Shown here: piece after piece, positions 24,676 through 38,100 of the stretch
How the letters are laid out: each line of letters begins with the position of its first letter
How positions within the stretch are numbered: the first letter of the stretch is position 1
Source of the DNA: Apis mellifera
Lineage: Eukaryota > Arthropoda > Insecta > Hymenoptera > Apidae
Length of the DNA: 64,000 bases
NCBI RefSeq assembly: GCF_003254395.2
Contig: NC_037645.1
Location: 7,997,229-8,061,228, forward strand
Direction: 5' to 3'
Notes under the pieces: generated by a model
What the model was told of the DNA's origin: nothing
Seen by the model: only the letters and a program-made list of their open reading frames with translations
Databases searched by the model: none
Made by a program: the position numbers and the translations under genes

Positions 24676-27039
24676 CGTTCACGGCCTCAAACACTATGTT
24701 ACGCGATTTCATTGACTTAACTGATTTCTGTAATTTTGCAATTAACGAGCCGCGTCCGGAACGAATAAATCGTCGATCGAGCGAGCAATCGTCGTCCTCC
24801 TCCTCGCGCAAACGATATCGTTAATGCTATTCAACCGCATATATATCCGTAACGCTTCGATGGAAAAAATGACACCACGATTAATTCTTTTTCCTTCTTT
24901 TCCTTTTTTTTTTTTCTTCGACTCGACTTTTGAATATCTCTTATTGCGTCGTCTTATTGAAACGAAAGATAACTTTTCGTATTATTCGAGGAAAAAGATT
25001 TTTATTTTCCCGCGGAGGAAAAATAACACCGGCGAATATTGGCGAAGTCGTAAATTACGGGATTTATAAAGAGGAGATTTGTATATACACACACCTTGGA
25101 GACGCATTTTTCTAAATCTAGAAGAAGAATATATATGCTTGGAAGGGTATAATAATAATAATAATGATAAAAGCGAAACGGTCTAAATGTCACTATTACA
25201 GTGTGCCTATGTGTTTCGCGTTAATAATTCAACGTTCAAATATACACGGATAAAATCGACGAACGTGGAAAATGAAAATATTCCTTCGACTGGACGGTGG
25301 AACACGCTTTCCTCGACGTCCCCTTGAGAAACGATTGGCAAAGGCTATTAATCGCGTCGAGAGGATGTGCAACTTATCCGCGCCGCGGACGAGCATTTAA
25401 ACGTCGTCATCGATTATTACACGCGTCGTGTAAGAAATTGCTCGAATTTTCTTTTTCTCGTTGAAAAATTTGGAAGGAAAAAAAAGGAGGGGGAAAGAAA
25501 ATCGCAAGGACACCTCGATCACGGCCGGATCGAGGCACGATCGAGAAGAACAGGAATCGACGCTCGGTCGGCCGCGTGCTCGATATGCAAATTTCCCAGT
25601 CGACCGAGATATTTAATTTAACTTCCAGAGTGAGAATATTGCGACGATTGTTAATTCGACGAATAGACGATTCGAATTAAAAGAAAAAAAGCGTAGCTTT
25701 TTATCGAGTGAGTAATCGTTCTTAGACGGCTGGAAAAATTTTAATAACGAAATGGTAATGATCGAGATCGACGAGATCTTTAATAATATCGATGCACATC
25801 GAGTTAAAAATTCGAGAGAATTTTTTCCCCTTCTTTTCAAGTTACAGATTCCTTTGTAAGATTATAAAAAAAAAACATTTACTTGGAATTTTCATTTCGC
25901 GCTTCCTTGCCAACAACGCGGGTATATACCTGCAATAGGCTTCGTCTATCTAAGCGGAGAGAAAACCGCGTGTTAAGTGTGTTAAGTGTGCTCTAGTGAA
26001 CTTTTAGTCACGGCCACACCCAGCCTCCGTCCGAGGCAAGGCTGGACCTCTTACACACACCCACACTCGGCACTTACTTTCGTCCAGGCGTATCGGCTGG
26101 ATGTACCGGGTGGCCAACGACGAAAGGACGAAACAACAGTGATCCCTCCTCCTCTCTCTTTCAGAGAGTAGCGAGTCGGTGAAACAACCGTGAGAAAACC
26201 GTGAAATCGGGTAATTCAACGAGGAAGAAGAAGTCTTAACTCGAATAAGACGTTGAGAGGGATTCAATTTATAGATATAAATCGTTCCAAGGATCTCGAA
26301 AATTTTTTCGAAAATTTTTTCGAAAGTTTTTGATCAGGAACCAATGGTTCCTTCCAATCTGATCGAAGGAAGATAACATCGATTTTTTTTTTTTTATGAA
26401 ATTTACACACAATCGTATTTCAAATAAGATTGATCGCATCCCGTTGTCGAAAATAACGGAGTAACGCTACTTACGTTCATAATTCGAGCGGAGAAGGAGA
26501 ATAACATCCCCGACCTATAAATAATACTGTTTCAAGAGAGGAGTAGTAAGCGAGCGGGGTTCATGGGATACCGAACGAAGCAAGGATCGTTACCGGCCGC
26601 GGGTAAAATTAAAATCAATTCCCGTTATCAGAAAATTGCAATGTCGTTTACCGGCCTATTACAAGACAGACGCGATCGACGTGAAAGACAAGATCGGCTA
26701 AAACGATAATTGAAAATCGTAGCTGCCTTTACGCGATGATTTCCCGTGCGGCCGTCGATCGTGACAAATTGCCACGATCCAATTAGGAGGCGGTTTTTTT
26801 CGCCGCCGGTTGACGACCACGTTGCAAGGAAAAATTATCTTGTCCGCGCGGACCAACCTCGCTCCGCCGTTACCTCCGATCGGACGCTTAATCGTTTCAC
26901 GAGCGTCATTATCGCTGTATATTAATGCCTCGCCACGCAGCGCCGCTTATCCATTATTCCATTCTCGCGCGCGCCGTTTCCACAGAAAGAGAGAGAGAGA
27001 GAGAGAAACGAGAGCGAAGAATTTTTGGAACTCGAGAAT
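23846..27039. other. Intron 2 segment without recognisable gene
   Basis: Apart from the CAT microsatellite at 24622-24673 and a GA run at about 26990-27006, the stretch is unremarkable unique sequence. No exon is supported. Confidence 0.6.
24622..24673. repeat. CAT trinucleotide microsatellite
   Basis: Seventeen uninterrupted CAT units. The runs of Ile, Ser or Asp seen in overlapping open frames come only from this repeat. Confidence 0.97.
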
Positions 27040-27590
27040 TAGTTAAAACTCCATGGCTTTGTTGGTTTGGAAACGTGAAATGCGAGAGCGGTAAATCTAG
27101 AGTTCCCTAGGAATCTGAATGGCGAAGAGGCGATAGATGTTCGAAAGTTGAGATTAAAATTAATATTAACCGTTTAATTGTTAAAGCTCTATGGCTTTGG
27201 AAAGATGAAATGCGAGAGCGGTAAATCTAGGGTTCCCTAGGAATCTGGATGGCGAAGAGGTGATAGATGTTCGAAAATTGAGATTAAAATTAATATTAAC
27301 CGTTTAATTGTTAAAGCTCTATGGCTTTGTTGGTTTGGAAAGATGAAATGCGAGAGCGGTAAATCTAGGGATCCCTAGGAATCTGAATGGTGAAGAGGCG
27401 AGATGTTCGAAAATTGAGATTAAAATTAATATTAACCGTTTAATTGTTAAAGCTCTATGGCTTTGTTGGTTTGGAAACATGAAACGCGAGAGCGGTAAAT
27501 CTAGGGTTCCCTAAAAATTTGGATGATGAAGAGGCGATAGATGTTCGAAAATTGAGGTTAAAATTAAAATTAACCGTTTAATTGAGTCGA
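27040..27590. repeat. Tandem repeat, 130-138 bp unit, four copies
   Basis: The word CTCYATGGCTTTG starts at about 27049, 27187, 27317 and 27453. Each copy continues with TGAAAYGCGAGAGCGGTAAA, a CTAGGG..CCCTAG dyad (imperfect in the first and last copies), GATGTTCGAAA and TTAACCGTTTAATTG. In the third copy the dyad CTAGGGATCCCTAG is a perfect 14-bp palindrome. Confidence 0.95.
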
Positions 27591-29699
27591 GAAGATATCG
27601 GAAACGTGTTAAAGGTAGAGTTGGAAGATTGTTTAAATTTTGATACGACGAAGGGGGAAAAAGAACCAGACCATTAACTTTTGAAGATGCACTCGGTGCA
27701 ATAAAATTCTCTGGCGAGCACGTATCGCGGTAAACATCTCGCTTATGAGCGTACGAAGGAGCGTAAAGGTTGGATCTCCGAATCGTGATCAGGGTTAAGC
27801 GCAATTGGCCGGTATTACACCGGCCTCGACACGAGAAAGTTCGAGCCTAGCCAGTGCATTAATTACGTCACTGGACAAAACTTCGCCACCGCCGCCGACG
27901 CGTATATAACGCCGCGTATACACGGCCCTCTGCTGTCTCTCTTCTTGTCTCTGTCGGGATACACGTGCGTCCTTGTTCGTTCGTGCACGTGCGCCCGCGC
28001 GCGCGCGCGCGTGTGCAAAAAGCGACGCGTAGCCGAGCGCAACACACAACGGACGAGTATCATTATCCCAGGTGTGTAACGCCGCCGGTGTGTGGCATTT
28101 AAGTCGTTTTACAACGCTGCTCTCTTGCCACGACACCTAGTCGCCCGCGCATTCGTAACTAGACACCGTCGTTCCAACTTCCACGCGATTCCTTCTCGTC
28201 GACGTTGACACGGGTCACCTTTCCTTCCCAAGTTTTCTTATCGTCTCGCTCTTCGTTCCTCTGTATTCTTTTTTTCTTTCTTTTTTAACTTTCCCAATAA
28301 TTCGATTCGTGTCTGGAAACTTTTCTTTTTTTTTAATCTAGCATGACAGAGAGAAAAATCGTAATAATAATAACAATATTGGGAAATATTGCGCGATAAA
28401 TGAACGAAAGAAAGTGGATTATACGCATCTCTTCTTTTATTGCAATCCGTTAATCGATATTCACAGACGAATAATACTTGTTTATTGCGGTCGTAAAACA
28501 CCGAATTAATTAACCACTAATCGTTTTCCATTTTCATTTCCGTGTAACGCGCGACAGAGGAGCAGTTTCAGCGGCCGTCTTAAATTTTATCTCTCGAAAA
28601 TCTCTCCTATTTCTCTCCATTTTTTTTCCCCTCCTATCCTGTTAACCGTTCCAATTAATCCTCATCGCGATATTATACCGAAGAAACTTTAATATTCCAT
28701 TCCATAAGATCAATTATCCCGATACGGATTTCAATTTTACACTTTACTTTATAATATAAAAAAAAAAAAAAAAAAAAATTCCCTCCACCTTTTCTTTTTC
28801 GTCTTCTCTCAATTTACAACATTTACATTCAACCTTTCCTTCCGTGTCTCGACTCAACTTTCCACTTTCCCAAATATTGATCCTTAAACGCTTTCTCGCG
28901 AGTTAATTAAACATTCATCGACGTATAAACGATTATAATTAATTTAGAATTACTAATTAAAATTTTTCCCCCCCGACTTATTATTTCTTCGGGTCGACGA
29001 AGAGTTGGCCAAGGGACAGGTCAGAGAGAGAGAGAGAGAGAACGTTCGGCCACGTCGATCCACGCCAATCATCCGCGAGAGCGATCGAGGTAACTCAACT
29101 CCATCGTCGCGGGCAAGTGGTTACGAGGCGCGCGTGTACACGTAAAACCGTGTACAGGTAAATATATCGCGAGTTTGTCGTGCATAAGCGTGCCACGGAT
29201 TGTGCAATCGGGCCGTGTGCACGTCAGACAATATACAACACGGCACACGGCCGACAACGGGACAGGATTGAATATCCTGTTCAAGCTTATTGGGGCAAGG
29301 TGGCCAGCCTTGCCACCTTTGATACCGGTATCGCCACCGATAGCGCTACGCCGTGCACCAATCATGGGATTCCAAACGCGCGAGAAAAGTCGCTTCGAGT
29401 ATATAATATTCCAGGCATAGAAAACATCTTGTCGATTGATTCATAATGAGGAGTTTCCATCGAGTCTCTTCGAAAAACAATATACGGATTCTATTTATGC
29501 AGGTTTCCTTTGTTCAAAATTTTCGAAACGATCGATTTCTTGAGAATTGAGGTAATATTGATTTTTTGAAAATTGGCCTAGAAATTGTCGATGATTTATA
29601 GAAGGAGTGTATCTCTCAGTAATAATGGATTCTGCCGTATAGGTTTCCTTTGCAAACATTTTCAGAAAGTTTTATCTTTCTGAAAATTGTGGTAAAATT
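27591..29699. other. Intron 2 segment without recognisable gene
   Basis: It contains a CG alternating run near 27996-28011, an A run near 28758-28779, a GA run near 29023-29041 and the dyad cluster at 29294-29348. No exon is supported. Confidence 0.6.
29294..29348. repeat. Cluster of adjacent dyad symmetries
   Basis: Within 55 bp there are two overlapping alternative hairpins (GGCAAGG with CCTTGCC; AAGGTGGC with GCCACCTT), the perfect 12-bp palindrome GATACCGGTATC at 29321-29332, and the palindrome TAGCGCTA at 29341-29348. Confidence 0.75.
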
Positions 29700-30480
29700 A
29701 ATTTTTTGAAAATATCGAAGCAAAGAAGTGAAGAAACTCGATATTCGTTTCATGATTTCTTGCGAGATTTATTAAGATTATCGAAAATTTTATTTTTCTC
29801 ATCGCGCAAAAATTTTGTAAATTTCTAATCGTTGTCTTCGATTCTTCACGATTCCAAATACATCGAGACGAAGAACTGTCGATGTTTCCTGATTTTTCAC
29901 CAGATTTACTAAGATTTTCGAAAATTTTATCTTTCGAATTATGATAAAATTAATTTTTTGAAAATTTCCAATGTTGTTATCTTTGATTGTCCACGATTCC
30001 AAGCACGTATGCATCGAGACGAAGAACTATCGATATCTTGAGAGATTTATTAAGATTTTCGAAAATTTTATTTTTCGCATCATGCAAAAATTTTATAAAT
30101 TTCGAATCATTGTCTTCGACTCTAAACATATCGAGATGAAGAACTGTCGACGTTAGTTTTTCTGATTTTTCACCAGATTTATTAAGATTTTCGAAAATTT
30201 TATCTTTCGAATTGTGAAAAATTGATTTTTTGAAAATTTCCAATATTATCTTTGATTCTTCGCGATTCCATGTATATATCGAGACGAAGAACTATCGATC
30301 TTCGTTTCATGATTTCTTATGCGATTTATTAAGATTTATTAAGATTATCGAAAATTTTATTTTGTGCAAAAATTTCGAATCGATTCTCCATGATTCCAAA
30401 CACATCGAGAAGAAAAATCTTTTACCGAGATTTTCGAAAATTTCGTCTCTCGAACTGCGTTAAAGTTAATTTTCTTAAAA
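29700..30480. repeat. Tandem repeat, about 132-157 bp unit
   Basis: The words AAGATTWTCGAAAATTTTAT start at about 29774, 29911, 30052, 30184 and 30341, each with a nearby GATTCCA or close variant, an ACATCGAGAC-type word and GAAGAACTRTCGA. Copies are diverged. A shorter related copy ends near 30450. Confidence 0.85.
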
Positions 30481-31432
30481 AAAAAAAAAAAAAATATCGA
30501 AGCTGAACTTGAGTTTCATCTCCCCTCCCCCGAAGCAATTCCAAGCAAAACCAAAAGAACTCTCGACTCGTTCGTTCGTTTCCTGATTCCTGGTAAAACG
30601 GAAAAAAAAAAAAAAAAAAGAGAAAAAAAAATTATCCTTCCAATCGATTCTATATTAAGCATCCGCCTGCGTCGATTTATGCGGCTCAACGTGATTGCCT
30701 AGGCGTGTGTACGGCTCGATTTAAATTTATAATGAGCGTTTGCAAAAAGGCGACCGCGAAGGCGATTTTTCTCGCGACTTTTCCGCTCAGATGGAAAACG
30801 CGACGCGTTTCCACGTGCCACGCCATTCATCAACACCGTTTTTCTTACCTTTCTCTCTCTCTCTCTCTCCTCTCCCTTTTTTCGATCCACATACGCGCGC
30901 GTACACACACACACACACACATATATTTTCAGGCCACTGTTATTTGTTCGGTCAACGATCACGAGATTAGTCGCCGGTAATTATTCAACCGCTGTCATCC
31001 AACGTGCCTCGTGACAATCCGTCTTGGCTTGTCACGTTGGCCAGGTTAATCGTATCAACCATCCACGATGGCCGCCTCCTCCTCCTCCTCCTCCACTTTT
31101 GAATCCTCCCTCCTCCTCTCCTCGTCCGCGATAACGTCAATTAGATAAGACTTTACACAGTGTTCGCTTTCTCGAACAAACATTTAATAATAAACGCATC
31201 ATTTAATTGAACGGGAATTATCCAAATTGAAGGAAAGTAAACGAGAGTGTATAATTAATGCACGCAAAAATATTATACGTTACTTAAATAATTGCTTCAT
31301 CGATCGATAATCGACTCGGAGGATAGCGCGATGATGCAACATGGCCGGCTCGATTAATCAATTCGGATATAATAACTGCATACACATACATAACACACAC
31401 TCGAAAGATTTCTCTTCCATCCTTCGAGTAAC

Positions 31433-31433
31433 A

Positions 31434-31466
<33 letters not shown>
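31433..31466. repeat. CT microsatellite
   Basis: Almost pure CT dinucleotides. Confidence 0.95.
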
Positions 31467-34400
31467 GAGATTTTCCATCTTCTTAAAACGTTCGACTTTC
31501 CCGATCGGCTTCTTCCAATCCCTCCCTCTCCCTTTAATCTCTCCATCTCTCGGTTCGGTCCCAGTCTATTATAATTGTTAATGGAAGAAAAAAATACCCG
31601 TGTATCGTCCTTGATTCCTGCCGTCGGCAAAAAACGTTCGATAATTATGTATTCTCGATCGTGTGCCTCGAGAACACTGGCGAAGTAAAACGAGAGAGGA
31701 GAGACGGAGAGAGAGAGAGGGAGAGGAAGGCGCGAGGACGAGAGAGAGAGAGAGAAAGAGGGAGAGAGACCCGGTCAACATTTACCATACGGTCTCGAGA
31801 GCCGCAACAACAATAGAGACAACATAATGACGCTATAAATAAATAATAATGCCACGGTCTAAGCACGGTAGAAAGGCCTCTTTGTTGCGGCGTACCCACT
31901 TGCCTCGCGTTTATTATTCCACCGAGGACTGGGCACGCTCCAACGGTTGCCGGATATATCGGGAAAAAAAGAAGCGATGTGTATTTCGGCCGAAAAATCG
32001 CACGGCTCCGAGATGATGACGATTCGATTCGTGAAGTTTTTCTTTTCTTTTCTTTTTGTTCGGTTCGATAAAATTGGAGACATAGATCGGAGGCGGAGGC
32101 GAATTGTTTTAATATTCAAGGCTCGGCCACTGTGACGAGCTCGTGTGCAAGGTATGCACAATTTATCCGTTTTATTATTTACGTAAGTATAATGAGCGAA
32201 TTAAACGATTAGAGGCGAGGAGGAGGTGAATCAGCGCGAGGAATAATCATTTTTCTCGCCTTTTATTTCGAGAGAACGAGTCTTTCTTAATAGACACAAG
32301 TGTTCGTTCAAGTGTTCTCGTAACGAGAATATACGATTTCTTTTTTCCGAACCGAGGAAAATTCAATGGAAAAAGTGGAATGTATTGTGAAAATTAAAAC
32401 ATCGGATCCTCTCTTCGATCTTGTATCAAACACAACAACCCAGATATATCCTCTCTCTCATTCGACGATAAAATTAAAAATCCGTCGTCTTTTTTCCAAA
32501 CTCAGCTAAACCGCTATTATTTATTTTCCCTTATCTCGATTTATATTTTAAGCTCAGAATTTTATCACTGGAATATTACCAAAATGAAAGAAATCAAAAA
32601 GTGTGCAAGTTCTTTAGCTACCAAGGCGTAAAGCGTAAAACTAATTTTTTCCAGGATGATATTTTCCACTCTATTGAAACCGCAATAAAGAAAGTGGATA
32701 CACTGGTCGACACGGTGCTCGATAATCGATCGAGTTAGCGGAAAGGAGCGTAAATTTATTCCGCGTAACGTTGAAATAAAAGGCGGGACGGGCGAGCGAA
32801 ACAGATTGGCCGTCCTAATGAGCCAATACCTCGATTAATATTTACCATAAACGCTTTTTATCGGCCATAATTTATACTCCATATATACTTATCGATATAC
32901 ACGTGTACCGGTGTCTGCTCGACTAGGTGTAGAACCAGGGTTGGGCCACGTTTTGCACGCCGTTTATTCCCCGAGCGTCGGCCAACCAACCGGCGGACGT
33001 TTTAATGATGAGAATGGTAAGTGTATCTTAGCGGTAAAGCCCATGACTGTCGCCGGGAATAGTTGTTGCGCGTTCGTTCGCGTTTATACGGCCGCGATAA
33101 ATTACATTCCCCACGGTTGCACCGAGACTTCCGAATATCCACCGCGACTCCATCGATCGTACACGGGCTCCCAGCTGCTTCGAGCAACGTCGTCAACCGA
33201 GGAAACATGGCTTCTGATCCCTCCCAAACAGTTGCGATTTCACTTATCCCTCGCTGTGTTTTCGATTTCAAACGATAAATACGAGAGAAAAACTTTATTT
33301 TGATTCTAAACTCTTGTTCGCTTATTATATACAAACAGATTATCGGATAACGGAAGAAACATATGGGTTTCGACGATACACGCGTTTCGCAGTAATTTCG
33401 ATTCGAGGAATCGTAGTTTAATTTCCATTTTACTTTTTTCACGAGAATTACTAAGGCGATTATAGATTTCTACGAAACACCTCAAGATGCTTCGACGAAT
33501 AATATATCTACGAAGATATTAATTTTTGACTTTGGACGTTCCAAAAAATTTAATATAATTTCGATTCTCAACGGGACAAGAACGTTATATATAAAGAAGC
33601 GACGTAAGCGATCACTTGCGAGAAAGACAATTGGCGGAGTGAGACATCTGGCGGTGACGAATTTTAGATAAGAGTCGTTATAAGACAATTTGGCGACTCT
33701 TCGCTTCCAATTTTACACGCGATGTGCTCGATTGTACGATAAGGGTTTATAATTTCAAACTGTCGACGAAGAAAGGATAAGACGAAGAAGAGGATCGCCG
33801 GTTAATAGACGAGAGAGATTCGGTGTTGTCCGAGTTTAGAGCGATCGTCACGCCGTTTATTCAGTCGCGCGACTAATCGCCGGGACAGGCGTGAGCGAGC
33901 GCGAGCACGCGGTCACTTATCGGTGGAAATTGCCGGTGCGCGCCTACGTGTTCGCGTGTGCACCGGGGCAAAGCGATAAATAACGTCCGCGGCGGTCATT
34001 ACTTGTCGCTCATCCTCTGGGGGTGCGCACAGCCACCCCCGCGCACGCTATTATTCGTTTCCCGACTTTCCACCGGAAACGCTCGAGAATCGATCACGAG
34101 TGACCGGCTTCGTCCCTTTCCTTTCTCCGCTCTCGCCTTTTCCTTCCTTCCGACTAACCGGAGGATTACGACACACGACGGGGAAAGAAACGTCTGGAAA
34201 AAATGCAAAGATAAATCGAGAGCGGAAAAAAAAAGAAAAAAAAAGAATCGAAGAGAATTGGACGATTTTGTGCCCGACTCATTGTCGGGCATTTCAACAG
34301 CCTCTCGATGGAGGAGAATGACAAGCAAATTGTCCGGTAGAGGCAGCTCCACTCATATTAATCGCGCGTTGTTGCGCTTTTTGTCTTCGTTAACGATCAC

Positions 34401-35115
34401 TCCGGTTTCGAGTCATTCGGCCTATTATTAGCTTCTGTAACGTTCTCATATACCCGAGAGTTGCTCGTTGTACGTAAAGGGGTCGGTGCACTTATCGGTG
34501 AATGTATTATTTCGTCAAGTGTACTTTCGAGAAACGCACCTGACCGATCCTTGTCGAATCGTTGCCCGAGTGAAACATAGTGATTAATAATCCTAATCCA
34601 AACCTAAATTGCATTGTCGTAAGGGCGTAAGAATACTACCAATTGGACCAAGTTTCTATCGATTCCGATATCGGGACAACCGTTGCGGACGGAAGGAAAG
34701 CAGCGATGCCGTCCCGACGGCAACATGGAGCGACGCCAACGCCGCGCAGCGCCGTATCTCCGCCATGAGCGTTGGCGCACGTTACAATTGGCCAACGGCT
34801 GGCGTCTGCGCGGCGTTCCACCCGCGTATTGACTTTACACCCTCTCTCTGCCCTTCTTCGACGCCACCCCTGTGCAACAACAACCACCAACCAACCAACC
34901 AACCCTATCCTACCTTATCCTATCCTCTACCCCTCGCCTCGCAACGAAACTTCTCGCTCTATCCAACTTGCTTCTCCATTTCGCTCGAGCGTACGGTGGC
35001 GCGCGTGCACATACGCTGCTCGCTCACACTCGCGCACACCCTTCGCGCACACGAAGCACACGAGCGCGCAGGAACAAAGAACGAACGCGGAACGAACGAG
35101 CGAGCGAGCGGGAGT

Positions 35116-35134
35116 GGGTGGGGAGGGAGGGGGG
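35116..35134 (+). other. Canonical G-quadruplex motif
   Basis: Four G runs of 3, 4, 3 and 6 are separated by single bases on the plus strand, inside a GGA-rich tract that continues to about 35295. The motif would be in the template strand for a minus-strand gene's coding strand complement. Folding is inferred. Confidence 0.7.
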
Positions 35135-38100
35135 ACACACAAAGGAAGGTGACTCGGTTCACGGGTAACGCACGAAAGCCACGAGAGCGCGAGGAGGGGA
35201 GGAGGGAGGAGAGGGAGGAGAGGGAGGAGGGAAGGGAGAGCAGCGGAGATGGATAGAGAGAGGATGGAGGGAGAGGAGGGGGAGGGAAGGGTACACGCGA
35301 GGCGAGTGTCTTACAATTGATTTTCACGCCAGTTTGATTTATTCGAGCGCGCCACCGGCAGCCGCGTTTTTCGTGCCCGCGGGCACCAACGATGGAGGAG
35401 AGCCCGGCCAACCAGTCGGCCTACACCGTCCACCCGCTACACTCCTCCCTCTCCTCTCCTCTCTACTCTACTCTTCTCTCCACCTCCCTCCTACTTCTCG
35501 TTCTCCGCGGCCCAAGATTTATGGACTTCCACGACGATTCTTTTTAGATCGACGAGACCCTTTTTCTGGTAGCCGTTCCGCGCCAGCTTCGCCCCGGATA
35601 CCCGACCATTTCCGAGAGAATGATTCTGTTACGAGATGAATTTTCTCCACCTCGTGTTTCTCTCTACCTCTTTATTAGTCGGGTAAAAAATCCACCGTAA
35701 TTTTTTCGCAATATTTAAATGGTAAACGATTGTTCTTAAATTGGAGATGCGATTCGTGTAACAAGGATAGATAAGATTTTAAACTAATTGATTTATGAAT
35801 CTTTGATGTAAAATAATAATTTTGCAATAAGAAAATTTTCTAATTCGTAATAATACTCGAGATGAACACCGACCATTTTTAAATCGATACCATTTCCTGA
35901 GTAGAAACTATATATATATATATATATACGAGATAAAAAAAAATTCCCCGGACACGTGTACCTAGTAACTTTTCCAGAATCCAGGGAGAAGAGGAAAGAT
36001 AAGAGAAATCCGGGTAATCTGGAAACTTTCGAGAAAACTACGTCTCTCTCTCCGAGGATTTTTCTCCCCGTGTGTAATTTTCGTGCGGAAGCAGCCCCGA
36101 AAATCGAGTCCACCCCAACCATCTCTGATCCTCTACCCTCGTGGCATGGGAAAGACGCGGCAGGATTGGCGCTCGATCGCTGGAGGGGTCGTTTCCCGGA
36201 TCCTCGGGTGGGATCCTCCATAGAGATCGCGACCAATGATAGCGTACGCAGCTGCCCTGGGGAATCCACGAATCCTTCTTCGAAGACCCCTTTTGACGAG
36301 GGGCAAGCAGCGGCTGACGCCTCGAAACGCCGATAGGGCCGCGTGGATTACCCTTGCCTCTCCCTCCACTCCTCCCCCCTTAACAACCACGCTTAATCAT
36401 GCTTACATGTGGGAAACGATAACAATTTAGACCGGGTGAATGGAGGAAGGCAGAACGATCGAGGACAATGGAGGGAAGGATCGTGGGTCTGGGGCAAGGT
36501 GGAATGGATGGTTTTTCGCGGATTCACCCGGCAATTACACGGAGAAACACTTCCACACACGGGTGAAACATTCCTGCATATAAATCGCCGACCGCGCACA
36601 CGATCGATCGTCGTGAAACATGGTTGCATCGTGCACACAGGTGCACGAACGCGGTGCGGTGACCTCGAAACAATGCATTCTTCGGCAGCGATCGACTTTT
36701 CCATGGGGCGGCGAATCGAATGGACTGTATTTTCACCTCGCAAAATTAATTTCTTCTTTATTCAAGTTTTCCTCCCTTTACGACGCGTCTATTATTTCGC
36801 TTATTTTATTCGTTCGTGGATCGTTACCCTTCACGGAGATCGGAGACAGAAGTGAGAAATTTTTCTCTTTGAGAAAATTATTCTTCTTTAATTATTATTT
36901 ATTAGAAGGCGAGATTTCTCGAGCGAGGAATATCGCTCTAAACACCGGTCGGCACGGAAACGAACCAACGCACGCGAGGAAAATTCTTTCGTACTTTCTC
37001 GCGTGGTTACGGCCCCGCAAGTTTCACGCGCAAGATCCCTCCGCTGCTGCTACAATGTTACTCGCATTCGCTGTCGGCGTTTCACCTGCAATTTGCTCGA
37101 ATTTTTTTCTCCATCCTCCGTTCCACGCTTTATTCTATATCAGTCGCGTGGAAACCTTGAACCAACTCTTAAGGTATATGTTTATCATATACTTTGAATC
37201 CATTGTTTTTCTAAATCTATCCTTTTTACGATAATGTCTGAATATATGACTGCGATCGGTTCCGAACGCTGCCGAATAGTGCCGAACAGTGCCGAAGCGA
37301 ATAACGAGACCTGTCGCGCATGCGTAGTAATAATCGGAGAACGAGACTAATCTCGAATTAACTGAATGTAATCACGTAAAAATATCGCTAATGAATCTAA
37401 ATTAATCTTGTAGCGATTAAATAAGAAAATGTAAAAAGATTATTTTTCTTTTCTCGTTTCGATAAATTCAATAATCAAGTTAAATCATCGACAGTAGATG
37501 CGGATCACAGATAATAGCGAAACTTGCCTCGAGTGGGCGATGTATTAGGAAGTGGTGGGGATAACACGTGAGCATAAGCGGACAAATTCACGTCCGTATA
37601 TCCGGACACGCTTGTGCTTCGTTCTTTTTCTTCTTTTTTTTCACGGCGTAAGAAGTGGCGTATGAAAATTTCCCAACAAATCTGTCCCGGGATAAAAAGG
37701 GGAGCGATCGAGGCAAGCCGAATTGGTCGAGGTAAATCAATTTCGAGTCCGTCGCTTGTACAAGCACGGTAGTTTATCGAGCGGGCCGATTGTTTCTTTG
37801 TGTGTCGGTGAATGATCGATCGACTTGTCGGACAGTCGAAAACTGGTCGTCCAATCGCGGCGTGCCGAATCTTAAGTAGCCGGCCGGCCACGAGAAAAAA
37901 GTATTGCCCGGGTTAACGGTGTCCACTCTCGATTCGACTCTCTTATTATCGCGTCGATTGCGATTCAAATTCGAGCTCTCCCGGTCATCGAACATATACG
38001 ATCTTTGACACGAGCGAAACGAGAAGAGAAAGAAACAGCGATCGTTCAAGTTAATAAATAACCAAATAGGAAAAGTCGATACGAAAAGAAGGGGGAAAGA

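Noticed and set aside
34609..35256. 215-codon plus-strand frame
   Set aside because: Translation is compositionally biased, shows no domain, and the region is CpG- and GGA-rich where chance frames are long.
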